DNA of 64,000 nt. Origin: Paraburkholderia eburnea (lineage in GTDB: Bacteria; Pseudomonadota; Gammaproteobacteria; Burkholderiales; Burkholderiaceae). Each line of letters opens with the position of its first letter. Position 1 is the first letter of the stretch. Positions 28,949-36,752 of this stretch are shown here, in pieces. Below the pieces are notes generated by a model. That model was not told the DNA's origin, did not search any database, and was given only the letters and a program-made list of their open reading frames with translations. The translations under genes were made by a program, and so were the position numbers. The DNA is taken from positions 84,147 to 148,146 of the forward strand of contig NZ_PQGA01000015.1 of NCBI RefSeq assembly GCF_002917095.1, in the 5' to 3' direction.

Positions 28949-30286
28949 ATGTTTGAAGAAACCCGTGCCAACGTTCCGCTCGCCGAGCGGCTGCGCCCGC
29001 GCACCATCGACGAAGTCATCGGCCAGAAGCATCTGCTTGGGCCCAACAAGCCGCTGCGCGTCGCCTTCGAGTCGGGCGAAGCGCATTCGATGATTCTCTG
29101 GGGGCCGCCGGGCGTCGGCAAGACCACGCTCGCGCGCCTCATGGCCGACGCTTTCCACGCCGAATTCATCGCGCTCTCAGCCGTGCTCTCGGGCGTGAAG
29201 GACATCCGCGAGGCCGTCGAGCAGGCGCAGCTTCACCGCGCGCACGGCCATCAGACGCTGGTGTTCGTCGACGAGGTGCATCGCTTCAACAAGAGCCAGC
29301 AGGACGCTTTCCTGCCGCACGTCGAGTCGGGTCTGTTCGTGTTCATCGGCGCGACCACGGAGAATCCGTCGTTCGAGGTGAACAGCGCGTTGCTCTCGCG
29401 CGCGGCGGTCTACGTGCTGCGCAGCCTCGACGAGGACGAGCAGGGCGAACTGCTCGCGCGCGCGGCGCAGGAACTGGGCGGCCTGACCTTTACCGACGAA
29501 GCGAAGCAGGCGCTGATCGGTTCCGCCGACGGCGATGGCCGCAAGCTCCTCAACAATCTGGAGATCGTCGCGCGCGCGGCGGCCCAGCAGAAGAAGAGCG
29601 AGATTGACGGCGAACTGCTCGGCAGCGCGCTCGCGGAAAATCTGCGCCGCTTCGACAAGGGCGGCGACGCGTTCTACGACCAGATCAGCGCGCTGCATAA
29701 GTCGGTGCGCGGCAGCAATCCGGACGGCGCGCTTTACTGGTTCTGCCGCATGCTCGACGGCGGCGCGGACCCGCGCTATCTCGCGCGCCGCATCGTGCGC
29801 ATGGCGTGGGAGGATATTGGCCTCGCCGATCCGCGTGCTGCGCGCATCACGCTCGACGCGTCGGAAACCTATGAGCGCCTGGGCTCGCCCGAGGGCGAAC
29901 TCGCGCTTGCGCAGGCGGTGATCTATCTGGCCGTGGCGCCCAAGTCGAACGCGGGCTACAACGCCTACAACGAGGCGCGGCGCTTCGTGAGCAAGGACCA
30001 GTCGCGCGCGGTGCCGATCCACCTGCGCAACGCGCCGACCAAACTCATGAAGGAACTGGGCTACGGCCACGAATATCGCTACGCGCACGACGAACCCGAC
30101 GCCTACGCGGCCGGCGAAACCTATATCCCCGACGGCATGCGCGAGCCGAACTGGTACCGGCCCACGCCGCGCGGGCTCGAAGGCAAGATCGGCGAGAAGC
30201 TGGCGCGCCTGGCCGACCTCGACGCGCAATGGCGCGAAGAACATCGCGACGAAATCCGCGAACGCAAGCGTCGGGGCCAAAGCTAG
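28949..30286 (+). CDS. rarA: Replication-associated recombination protein A (MgsA/RarA ATPase)
   Basis: 445 aa AAA+ ATPase related to clamp loaders that acts at stalled forks. N-terminal PLAERLRPRTIDEVIGQKHL, Walker A LWGPPGVGKTTLARLM (near residue 50), Walker B TLVFVDEVHRFNKSQQDAFL, sensor ATTENPSFEVNSALLSRA. The C-terminal tetramerisation domain includes LHKSVRGSNPDGALYWFCRM. Separated by 77 bp from serS, a common proteobacterial pair. Confidence 0.96.
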   Translation: MFEETRANVPLAERLRPRTIDEVIGQKHLLGPNKPLRVAFESGEAHSMILWGPPGVGKTTLARLMADAFHAEFIALSAVLSGVKDIREAVEQAQLHRAHGHQTLVFVDEVHRFNKSQQDAFLPHVESGLFVFIGATTENPSFEVNSALLSRAAVYVLRSLDEDEQGELLARAAQELGGLTFTDEAKQALIGSADGDGRKLLNNLEIVARAAAQQKKSEIDGELLGSALAENLRRFDKGGDAFYDQISALHKSVRGSNPDGALYWFCRMLDGGADPRYLARRIVRMAWEDIGLADPRAARITLDASETYERLGSPEGELALAQAVIYLAVAPKSNAGYNAYNEARRFVSKDQSRAVPIHLRNAPTKLMKELGYGHEYRYAHDEPDAYAAGETYIPDGMREPNWYRPTPRGLEGKIGEKLARLADLDAQWREEHRDEIRERKRRGQS

Positions 30287-30363
30287 GCCCGGCGCGCGCG
30301 GTTCGCCCGCGCCGGTGCGCTAAAATCGCTCCTTCACACAACGAAACTGCGTCTCACAATCCC

Positions 30364-31656
30364 ATGCTCGACATCCAGCTGCTGCGCAAAGACCTCGACG
30401 GCGTCGCCAAGCGCCTCGCCGACCGCGGCTACACCCTCGACGTCGCGGCTTTCTCCGCGCTCGAAGCGGAACGCCGTGACATCCAGACCCGCACCGAAGA
30501 ACTCCAGGCGCGCCGCAACAGCCTGTCGAAGCAGATCGGCGCGATGAAGGGCCGCGGCGAGGACACCTCGGCGGTCATGGCCGAAGTGGGCGGCATCGGC
30601 GACGAAATGAAGGCGTCGGCCGCCAAGCTCGACGAGATCCAGGCGAAGCTCTCCGACCTGCTGCTCGGTGTGCCGAACCTGCCGCACGAGAGCGTGCCGG
30701 TGGGCCGCGACGAAAGCGGCAACGTGGAAGTGCGCCGCTGGGGCACGCCGCGCGCGTTCGACTTCGAGGTGAAGGATCACGTCGATGTCGGCACGCCGCT
30801 GGGTCTGGACTTCGAGACGGGCGCCAAGCTCTCGGGCGCGCGCTTCACGATGCTGCGCGGCCAGATCGCGCGCCTGCACCGGGCGCTCGCGCAGTTCATG
30901 ATCGACACCCACACGCTGCATCACGGCTATACGGAAACCTATACGCCGTACATCGTGAACCCGGAAATCCTCTACGGCACGGGCCAACTGCCCAAGTTCG
31001 CCGAGGACATGTTCCGCGTGGAGAAGGGCGGCGCCGAGAACACGGTCACGCAGTATCTGATTTCGACTTCGGAAATCTCGCTGACGAACACGGTGCGCGA
31101 GAGCATCGTCGAAGGCAACGCGCTGCCGATCAAGCTCACGGCGCATTCGCCGTGCTTTCGCTCGGAAGCGGGCTCGTATGGGCGCGACACGCGCGGCATG
31201 ATCCGTCAGCACCAGTTCGACAAGGTCGAAATGGTTCAGGTGACCACGCCGGAAACGTCGTACAACGCGCTCGAAGAGATGGTCGTGCACGCCGAGACCA
31301 TTTTGCAGAAACTTGGCCTGCCGTATCGCGTGGTGTCGCTGTGTACGGGCGACATGGGTTTCTCGGCCGCCAAGACGTATGACCTCGAAGTCTGGCTGCC
31401 GGCGCAGAACACCTATCGCGAAATCTCCAGCTGCTCGAACACCGAAGCGTTCCAGGCGCGGCGTATGCAGGCGCGCTATCGCAACGCGCAGGGCAAGCCG
31501 GAACTCGTGCATACGCTCAACGGTTCGGGCCTGGCTGTTGGCCGCACGCTGGTTGCCGTGCTGGAGAACTACCAGGAAGCCGATGGCTCGATCACCGTGC
31601 CGGAAGCGCTGCGTCCGTACATGAACGGCGTGGCACGTCTGGCGGTGGGCGGCTGA
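30364..31656 (+). CDS. serS: Seryl-tRNA synthetase
   Basis: 430 aa class II synthetase. The N-terminal 100 residues form the long antiparallel coiled coil (DIQTRTEELQARRNSLSKQI) that grips the long variable arm of tRNA-Ser. Motif 2 is in CFRSEAGSYGRDTRGMIRQH and motif 3 near the C-terminus in LNGSGLAVGRTLVAVLENYQ. A tRNA-Ser gene follows 144 bp downstream. Confidence 0.97.
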   Translation: MLDIQLLRKDLDGVAKRLADRGYTLDVAAFSALEAERRDIQTRTEELQARRNSLSKQIGAMKGRGEDTSAVMAEVGGIGDEMKASAAKLDEIQAKLSDLLLGVPNLPHESVPVGRDESGNVEVRRWGTPRAFDFEVKDHVDVGTPLGLDFETGAKLSGARFTMLRGQIARLHRALAQFMIDTHTLHHGYTETYTPYIVNPEILYGTGQLPKFAEDMFRVEKGGAENTVTQYLISTSEISLTNTVRESIVEGNALPIKLTAHSPCFRSEAGSYGRDTRGMIRQHQFDKVEMVQVTTPETSYNALEEMVVHAETILQKLGLPYRVVSLCTGDMGFSAAKTYDLEVWLPAQNTYREISSCSNTEAFQARRMQARYRNAQGKPELVHTLNGSGLAVGRTLVAVLENYQEADGSITVPEALRPYMNGVARLAVGG

Positions 31657-31717
31657 GGGTTTCGGATTGGCGGAACACGGGTCTTGCACGGCTCTCGAAA
31701 TTTTTTCGAAAAAGGGC

Positions 31718-31745
31718 TTGCAAGATCCAAATTATGTTCTATAAT
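31718..31745 (+). promoter_or_regulatory. Promoter of tRNA-Ser(CGA)
   Basis: TTGCAA at 31718-31723, 16-nt spacer, perfect TATAAT at 31740-31745; the predicted start is about 45 bp before the mature tRNA. Confidence 0.75.
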
Positions 31746-31800
31746 CTTCGCTTCTCTGGTCGCCGACCAAGACCTGAGAAGCAGTAAAAAGCAGTACCCC

Positions 31801-31896
<96 letters not shown>

Positions 31897-31905
31897 GTTA
31901 GCGAG

Positions 31906-31946
31906 AGCCCCATAAGTTCAAGGACTTACGGGGCTTTTGTTTTTTT
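31906..31946 (+). terminator. Terminator just inside the island, after tRNA-Ser
   Basis: AGCCCC and GGGGCT, with an inner TAAGT / ACTTA stem, then a long T-run. It sits within the inserted DNA and so replaces the original tRNA terminator. Confidence 0.85.
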
Positions 31947-32085
31947 CGGCACGTCACGCAGCCACATTGGTTGTCGAGCCCTGAAATTTCATCGGGCCGC
32001 TCCAGGCGATAAGGCTGTGCGCCTGTACAGGCTGTCCGTATATCCATGTTCCGCCCGGAACCGGCTGTTTTTCGAGGTACGAGAA

Positions 32086-32343
32086 ATGGCCACAAAAATC
32101 CTTCATCTTGCTGGCGTCGTTGCGGTCGTCGGCGTCAAGAAAAACACCATCTACAAGTGGCTTCGCGAAAAGCGCTTCCCGGCCCCGGTTCGCCTAGGTG
32201 AAAACTCGGTCGGCTGGCGTGAAGCCGATATCGAGGCATGGCTCGCGGCGTGCGAATCGACCCGCACCGAAGCGGAGGGCGTACGAGCGCATCCCGCGCC
32301 CCTGCCTGCCTGGGGAACGGGCGGCTTCTTCTTGTCCTGTTGA
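32086..32343 (+). CDS. AlpA-family excision/transcription regulator
   Basis: 85 aa from ATG 32086. The first 60 residues are an AlpA/MerR-like HTH: LHLAGVVAVVGVKKNTIYKW then REKRFPAPVRLGENSVGWRE and ADIEAWL. AlpA-type proteins typically activate integrase or excisionase in P4-like elements. The last 25 residues (Pro/Gly rich) do not look conserved and may come from a frameshifted end, since AlpA proteins are often about 65-75 aa. With the integrase gone it may be an orphan. Confidence 0.82.
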   Translation: MATKILHLAGVVAVVGVKKNTIYKWLREKRFPAPVRLGENSVGWREADIEAWLAACESTRTEAEGVRAHPAPLPAWGTGGFFLSC

Positions 32344-32395
32344 TGGCCTGGAATCCGTCCGACAGGCGGCCCACCCGCAACCGGCGCGCTCAGGT

Positions 32396-32515
32396 GTGGC
32401 GCTCCATGCCTATTCGGCGTATCTGCTGGCAGGCGAGCTGGCGCGCTGCGAGCGCAGCATGACGCCGGAACAATGGGCCGAGCATCGCGCTTGGATCACA
32501 TGTGCCCGCCAGTGA
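32396..32515 (+). pseudogene. Small hypothetical fragment
   Basis: From about GTG 32396 the frame reads LHAYSAYLLAGELARCERSM and ends WAEHRAWITCARQ with coding-like codon use. There is no ribosome-binding site or believable start. It may be the 3' remnant of an accessory gene damaged during island decay. The region 32516-32680 after it shows no gene. Confidence 0.35.
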
Positions 32516-32680
32516 AAGCGAGCGCGCAATCGCGTCCGGTAAAGCACGGCGCAGCCCGGGCTGACATTGCGCCGTTAGCGAGGGGCCGTGGTTGCGCTCG
32601 CTCAATGTCCTGACTTTGTTCTGCAAATTTGCGGGCGACGGTGGCGTACGCTGAAAACCCGAAAAGAGGACGGGTAGCTT

Positions 32681-33742
32681 ATGCCGTGGAACACGCTAGA
32701 TGTACCGCTCGATGCCGGATGGAAATGCACGCTGATTCCGGGAGCGGAGTATTACGACATGACGGGTTGGGGGCGCGGCTATCGCGATATGTCGGCCCGC
32801 GCGCTCTATCCGAATGCAGGTCGGGACAACTCCTTTTCGTGGAACGCGCGCCCCCTTAGCGAAGTGGACAAGGGCGAGTTGTGGGAGAAAGACCGGCTCA
32901 GGCAACTCGCAGACGATACGATGGCCTTTGCTCGACATTTTCGCCCGAACTGGGACTTGCGCACGATTACCGGCGAAAAGGCGCTCCGCGATGTTCAGGC
33001 GTTTGTCCGCGACAGTCTGAGCCTGGCGCACTGGAACCTGCCGACCGATAACGCGGGAGTGCGCAGGCTGCTGTGCGATGCGGTCGCAGCCGGAAAGCTT
33101 GTCCCGGTAGTGAATCGCGAATACTACGGCCTGCCGCGCGTAGCGCAATCGGACCCCGTGCCGCAGCGCTGGCCCGCGACGGGCGGCGGAGGTAATGGAT
33201 ACCCGCCCAGGGTCTTAAGCTACAGTGAATTTGACGCGCTACGGCGAGCCAATGGTGAGCTGCCCGCGCTGGATTCGGGGGGCGTAAGCGCTGCGCTTGA
33301 TCCACTACCAGCCCTCGGCGCAGCGGCCAGGGCCGACGATGGTTTCGGCTTGCTCGGGGCAGTTGAATCGGCGGCGGCCGCTTTGCTCGGTGGCGGTGAT
33401 GATTCTGACGAAAGCGATGATGCTGGCGGAGATGACGGCGGCGTTTCCGACGCTGATGTGTTCAGCGGCGATTCGACGCCGCTCGGCGATGCGCAGCCAT
33501 TCGACTACTCTCCAAACGACGCGCCGGACGGTGACTCGTTTGACATTGCCAAGACGCCGAATGAAGGTGACCCTGGGACGTGGTACACCAACCCCGGAAG
33601 TGGTCAGATGCGCATGTACGGAGATGATGGCCAGCCTGTTGTTGACTTCGATTTTGACCACGACCACGGGCAGGGCGTTCCACATGCACACAATTGGGAC
33701 AATGGGGTGCGTGGCCCCGGAGTTGCCTTCTCTCCGTTGTAG
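32681..33742 (+). CDS. Polymorphic-toxin-like protein with C-terminal DFDHDHGxGxPHxHNWD tip
   Basis: 353 aa. Residues 1-165 form a folded-looking domain starting MPWNTLDVPLDAGWK, with GWGRGYRDMSARAL and LVPVVNREYYGLPR. Residues 165-290 are a Gly/Asp/Ser/Ala-rich low-complexity linker. The last 60 residues are a compact tip, with GTWYTNPGSGQMRMYGDDG followed by VDFDFDHDHGQGVPHAHNWD. The clustered His/Asp suggest a metal-dependent or nuclease-like activity (inference). No signal peptide, PAAR, RHS or CdiA region is seen, so the delivery route is unknown. A probable immunity gene starts 20 bp after its stop. I recognise the polymorphic-toxin style but cannot name the family. Confidence 0.7.
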   Translation: MPWNTLDVPLDAGWKCTLIPGAEYYDMTGWGRGYRDMSARALYPNAGRDNSFSWNARPLSEVDKGELWEKDRLRQLADDTMAFARHFRPNWDLRTITGEKALRDVQAFVRDSLSLAHWNLPTDNAGVRRLLCDAVAAGKLVPVVNREYYGLPRVAQSDPVPQRWPATGGGGNGYPPRVLSYSEFDALRRANGELPALDSGGVSAALDPLPALGAAARADDGFGLLGAVESAAAALLGGGDDSDESDDAGGDDGGVSDADVFSGDSTPLGDAQPFDYSPNDAPDGDSFDIAKTPNEGDPGTWYTNPGSGQMRMYGDDGQPVVDFDFDHDHGQGVPHAHNWDNGVRGPGVAFSPL

Positions 33743-33762
33743 TGCGTTCTACTGGAGATTGT

Positions 33763-34194
33763 ATGAATACAGCTACGTACATTGATATCCGAGATATTGC
33801 GGACTTCCCTGGCTTTCACGATGCAGAGCTATATTCCATCGAGCACGACCCTGATGGGCACTCTCTTGAACTATGCTTTCGACGGGTTGGCGGCAAACTT
33901 GAGGCGCTGAGATTTTCGGGTGTGACCGCTCAGCGCATGATTGATTTTGCAGGCCAGAACGTAGCGTCAAGACTCCTGTTTTCGCATAGGTATGCGTTTA
34001 CGCTGGTTGAGGTTCGCAGGTGGGTTCAGTGGATAAAGAGCCGCGATGACTCGAAGGTGGCACTTATCAGCGAAGAGACGGGCCAGGAGTACATACGGGA
34101 TTTTGCTGCCCGACGGCGGATGCTGTTTGTTCTCGAGCCCTCGTGCGGAGCCGAAATGGCGGTGCTGTGCGAATCCGTGTCGCTCAGACAGTGA
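33763..34194 (+). CDS. Probable immunity protein 1
   Basis: 143 aa, starting at ATG 33763 after TGGAGATTGT. It contains FPGFHDAELYSIEHDPDGH, LRFSGVTAQRMIDFAGQN and SCGAEMAVLCESV. The same three landmarks, FHD, DFxxQN and CGAE, recur in the 116-aa protein at 34796-35146, which also follows a toxin tip of the same type. Small size, cytoplasmic character and position directly behind the toxin gene argue for immunity. Function is inferred from context. Confidence 0.68.
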   Translation: MNTATYIDIRDIADFPGFHDAELYSIEHDPDGHSLELCFRRVGGKLEALRFSGVTAQRMIDFAGQNVASRLLFSHRYAFTLVEVRRWVQWIKSRDDSKVALISEETGQEYIRDFAARRRMLFVLEPSCGAEMAVLCESVSLRQ

Positions 34195-34254
34195 TTCGCC
34201 GTCAACAACAAAAAGCCAACTCTTGATGGTCGGCTCTTTCTGGCGACTCCTCAA

Positions 34255-34627
34255 TTAATTCGCTATATCGCAGACATATGCCGACCACGCTTGCATCATC
34301 GGGCGGCGCTGTTCCAACAGATCGGTTCGGTGATAGGCCGCTTCAACCTTGTTTGCGACCGTATGCGCGAGCGCCCGCTCGGCAAGGTCGCGCGCGTAGC
34401 CGCTTTCGCTGCACCAATCGCGGAGTGAGCCTCGAAAGCCATGCGGTGTCGCGACACGCCTCGGTGTATCGCTATTCGCCTTCACGCGGCGTAGGAGCGC
34501 CGTCAACGTCATATCTGATAGCACCTTGCCACGCGGCGACGGAAACACCTGGGGTTTGTGCTGCTTTTCCTCTTTAAGCCGCTTGACGAGCGCGAGCGCC
34601 GCCGTCGAAAGCGGGATGCAGTGGAGG
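34255..34627 (-). pseudogene. Tyrosine integrase, 3' fragment A
   Basis: C-terminal catalytic part of a P4-type integrase, read from about 34627 to the TAA at 34255. It begins near IPLSTAALALVKRLKEEK and retains HGFRGSLRDW (HxxR box), AERALAHTVANKVEAAY (second His and nucleophile Tyr) and HRTDLLEQRRPMMQAW. The N-terminal 250 or so residues, with the first catalytic Arg, are missing; the reading frame runs into DNA that is antisense to the second toxin tip. It cannot act alone. Confidence 0.85.
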
Positions 34628-34787
34628 CGGCGACGCAGACGAAACGGACTTGCTTGGTGATGCTGGCGGCGACGGTTCAACCCCTTTGGACTTTGACCAT
34701 GATCACGGTTTCGGTATTCCCCATGCCCATAATTGGGATGGAAGAGCCCGCGATCTTGGCAATCCCGTTTCACTGCTTCCGTATTAG
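34617..34787 (+). pseudogene. Orphan toxin tip B
   Basis: The frame with stop TAG 34785-34787 reads, without a start, a Gly/Asp linker (GGGDADETDLLGDAGGDG). It then reads DFDHDHGFGIPHAHNWDGRA and ends at VSLLPY. The DFDHDHGxGxPHxHNWD core is the same as in the tip ending at 33742, but the codons differ widely, so it is a different allele and not a recent copy. The 5' side joins integrase fragment A near 34620. Orphan tips like this can act as recombination donors for a full-length toxin (known for Rhs and CDI systems). Confidence 0.75.
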
Positions 34788-34795
34788 GAAAAAAC

Positions 34796-35146
34796 ATGAA
34801 TGACCTGAAAGCATTCAACCAATTCCACGACTGGTATCTAGACACTATCCACGTCACCAAAGAAAGCGAAACATTAATGCTTTGCTTATATCTGCAAGAG
34901 CGGCGTGCGTCTGTGTTATTCGTGGGAATAAATCGTTGTGCTGTGCAAGACTTTAGCTTGCAAAATATCGTGTACAGGATTGAGGTGCTAACTCACGGCA
35001 CCTCTCACTATGAGAAGGCACAGCAGATCCTGGCTAAAACCCAACGATGGGCCGATAACCAACCCGGCAATATTGCGCGACTCTTTTCGACGTGCGGAGC
35101 GGAGATAGTTGTCGAGTTTGATTCAATAGAAATTGCGCTGGAATAG
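34796..35146 (+). CDS. Probable immunity protein 2 (homologue of protein 1)
   Basis: 116 aa, starting at ATG 34796, 8 bp after the toxin-tip stop and preceded by AGGAAAAA. Landmarks are FNQFHDWYLDTIHV, VQDFSLQNIVYRIE and FSTCGAEIVVEFDSIEI, aligning with FHD, DFxxQN and SCGAE of the protein at 33763-34194; overall identity is low. Distinctly AT-rich compared with the core genome. Probably protects against the toxin whose tip lies directly upstream. Confidence 0.7.
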   Translation: MNDLKAFNQFHDWYLDTIHVTKESETLMLCLYLQERRASVLFVGINRCAVQDFSLQNIVYRIEVLTHGTSHYEKAQQILAKTQRWADNQPGNIARLFSTCGAEIVVEFDSIEIALE

Positions 35147-35230
35147 TCTAACGTAAACGGATTTATCAAGCCGAATCGCGAGGGTCGGCTTTTCTATGCC
35201 CGCCTATTCTGGCGTTCCACCATTACGCCG

Positions 35231-35516
35231 CTATACCGCCACATGCGCCGCCCACGCTTCCATCATCGGGGGCGCTGCTTTATCAAATCGGTGCGGTGAT
35301 AAGCGCTTTCAACTTTGTTCGCGATGGTATGCGCGAGCGCCCGCTCGGCAAGGTCGCGGGTGTAGCCGTTCTCGCTGGCCCAATCGCGGAAGCTGGAGCG
35401 GAAGCCGTGCAGCGTCGCAACGCGCCCCGGCGTATCGCTCTTCGCCTTCACGTCATATCGGATACCGGCTTGTCTCCAGCCTTAAATGCCTTTGCCTGTT
35501 TATCTGTGAGTGCCAT
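35231..35516 (-). pseudogene. Tyrosine integrase remnant B (N-terminus joined to C-terminus)
   Basis: The minus strand opens at ATG 35516 with MALTDKQAKAFKAGDKPVSD, a typical P4-integrase N-terminus, and stops at TGA 35448-35450. A shifted frame then gives VKAKSDTPGRVATLHGF, RDLAERALAHTIANKVESAY and HRTD. A further one-base shift is needed to reach MMEAWAAHV and the stop at 35231. About four in five residues match fragment A over the shared part. The middle of the gene is deleted and two frameshifts disrupt the rest. Confidence 0.85.
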
Positions 35517-35656
35517 ATGTAGCCCATCACGAAACGCCGGATGGGGGCAAGCGAGTATAAACCGCGGAATGCACAGAATGACAGTCTAAGCTGCTGATAA
35601 TAAAGGATTTATCGAGCTTGAGCGAACCGGGGCGCGCTTGGAATTGGGCGGTCAAA

Positions 35657-35671
35657 CTCTCCGCCAGATTT
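35657..35671 (+). repeat. Attachment repeat, right copy (attR)
   Basis: Exact second copy of CTCTCCGCCAGATTT; beyond it the host sequence resumes. Confidence 0.88.
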
Positions 35672-35674
35672 AGA

Positions 35675-35709
35675 AACCCCTTGGATGCCTAACCGCTGCA
35701 GGGTTTTTG
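35675..35709 (+). terminator. Displaced original tRNA-Ser terminator
   Basis: AAACCCC ... AGGGTTTTT hairpin with a T-rich tail directly outside attR. It is in the place where the tRNA terminator would have been before integration. Confidence 0.6.
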
Positions 35710-35724
35710 CTTTTCTACGCCTTT

Positions 35725-36555
35725 TCAGGTCCTGTCGCCCGACACCGCCGGCACATGCCCACGCTGCTCCAGCGAGCGCATGAACGTACCCGAAATCGCC
35801 GAAGCGCCGTGATGGACAATCTTCTCGTCGATCAGCGCCCACACCGGCATCCCCGCCGCCCGCGCACGCTGGCAGAACGACAGATCCTCCGACAGATACA
35901 CGCCTTTGTCGCCGACCGTGTCGAAGAACGCGTGAAAGTGTCCGTCAGGCAGATACGGCGCGTATTGCGCAGGCGGACGATAAAGCTGCGTGAGGGGCGC
36001 CATCGCCTGCATGGCGTCGCGGCGCACGAGGAAAATGCCCGTGCCGATGTGATTCACCTCGACCCAGCCGCCGCTGACGCTGCTGTTGCCGTCGGCATCG
36101 GTGCGGATCGCCGTGTTGTAGTCCACGGTCTTTTCCTGCCACTCGCGCAGCGTGAGGCCCGCATCGGCGCTCGTGATCTTCTTTTCCGCGTCGAAGAAGC
36201 GGTAGGGGCAGGCGATGCCCGCCACGGGCTTGTTGCCGGCCAGCAGGCGCGGAATGGCCTCGCGCGAGAAGTCCATGTCCGTATCGAGAAACAACACGTG
36301 CGTGAACTGCGGGTGGCTCAGGAAATAATTCGCAAAGAAGTTGCGCGCCCGGATGATGTGCGACGACGCCGTGTGGATGTACTCGAAGCCAATGCCGCGC
36401 TCCTTGAACGTTTCCATCAGGCGCGCCAGCGCCATGGCGAAGTCGAAGTGCACGGAGTTGTCGTAAGTGGGCAGCGCGATGAGGATATTCAGGGGCGCTT
36501 GGGCGGGCGCGCCGATGCTCGCATCGGTGCTGGAAGAACGGGGCGATTGGCTCAT
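35725..36555 (-). CDS. GT-A-type glycosyltransferase-like protein
   Basis: 276 aa. ILIALPTYDNSVHFDFAMAL starts the nucleotide-binding fold, and HVLFLDTDMDFSREAIPRLL supplies a DxD-type metal motif near residue 92. GGWVEVNHIGTGIFLVRR and YLSEDLSFCQRARAAGMPVW (acceptor-side ED motif) follow, and HHGASAI closes the fold. The acceptor is unknown; surface polysaccharide or protein glycosylation is plausible. It is the first core gene outside the right island end and is divergent from map. Confidence 0.82.
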   Translation of the reverse strand: MSQSPRSSSTDASIGAPAQAPLNILIALPTYDNSVHFDFAMALARLMETFKERGIGFEYIHTASSHIIRARNFFANYFLSHPQFTHVLFLDTDMDFSREAIPRLLAGNKPVAGIACPYRFFDAEKKITSADAGLTLREWQEKTVDYNTAIRTDADGNSSVSGGWVEVNHIGTGIFLVRRDAMQAMAPLTQLYRPPAQYAPYLPDGHFHAFFDTVGDKGVYLSEDLSFCQRARAAGMPVWALIDEKIVHHGASAISGTFMRSLEQRGHVPAVSGDRT

Positions 36556-36752
36556 GATCTGGTGTTCTGCTCACGTCGTTGTAAGATATTTCCCATTCTT
36601 GTTGGCGGCTTGCGCCAGGACAATCGGACGTATCTGAATATTGCCGGTCCGGCCCGCGCGGCCTGCCCGGTACAATGGCGCCTTTCGAGCGGCGCTCCCA
36701 TGAATTCGCGGCGAGGCGCTTGACGCGCCGTCGCGCCCACTTTGGTTCTCAG

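Noticed and set aside
34278..34803. Plus-strand frames opposite integrase fragment A
   Set aside because: Antisense to the integrase; only the frame ending at 34787 carries the toxin-tip motif.
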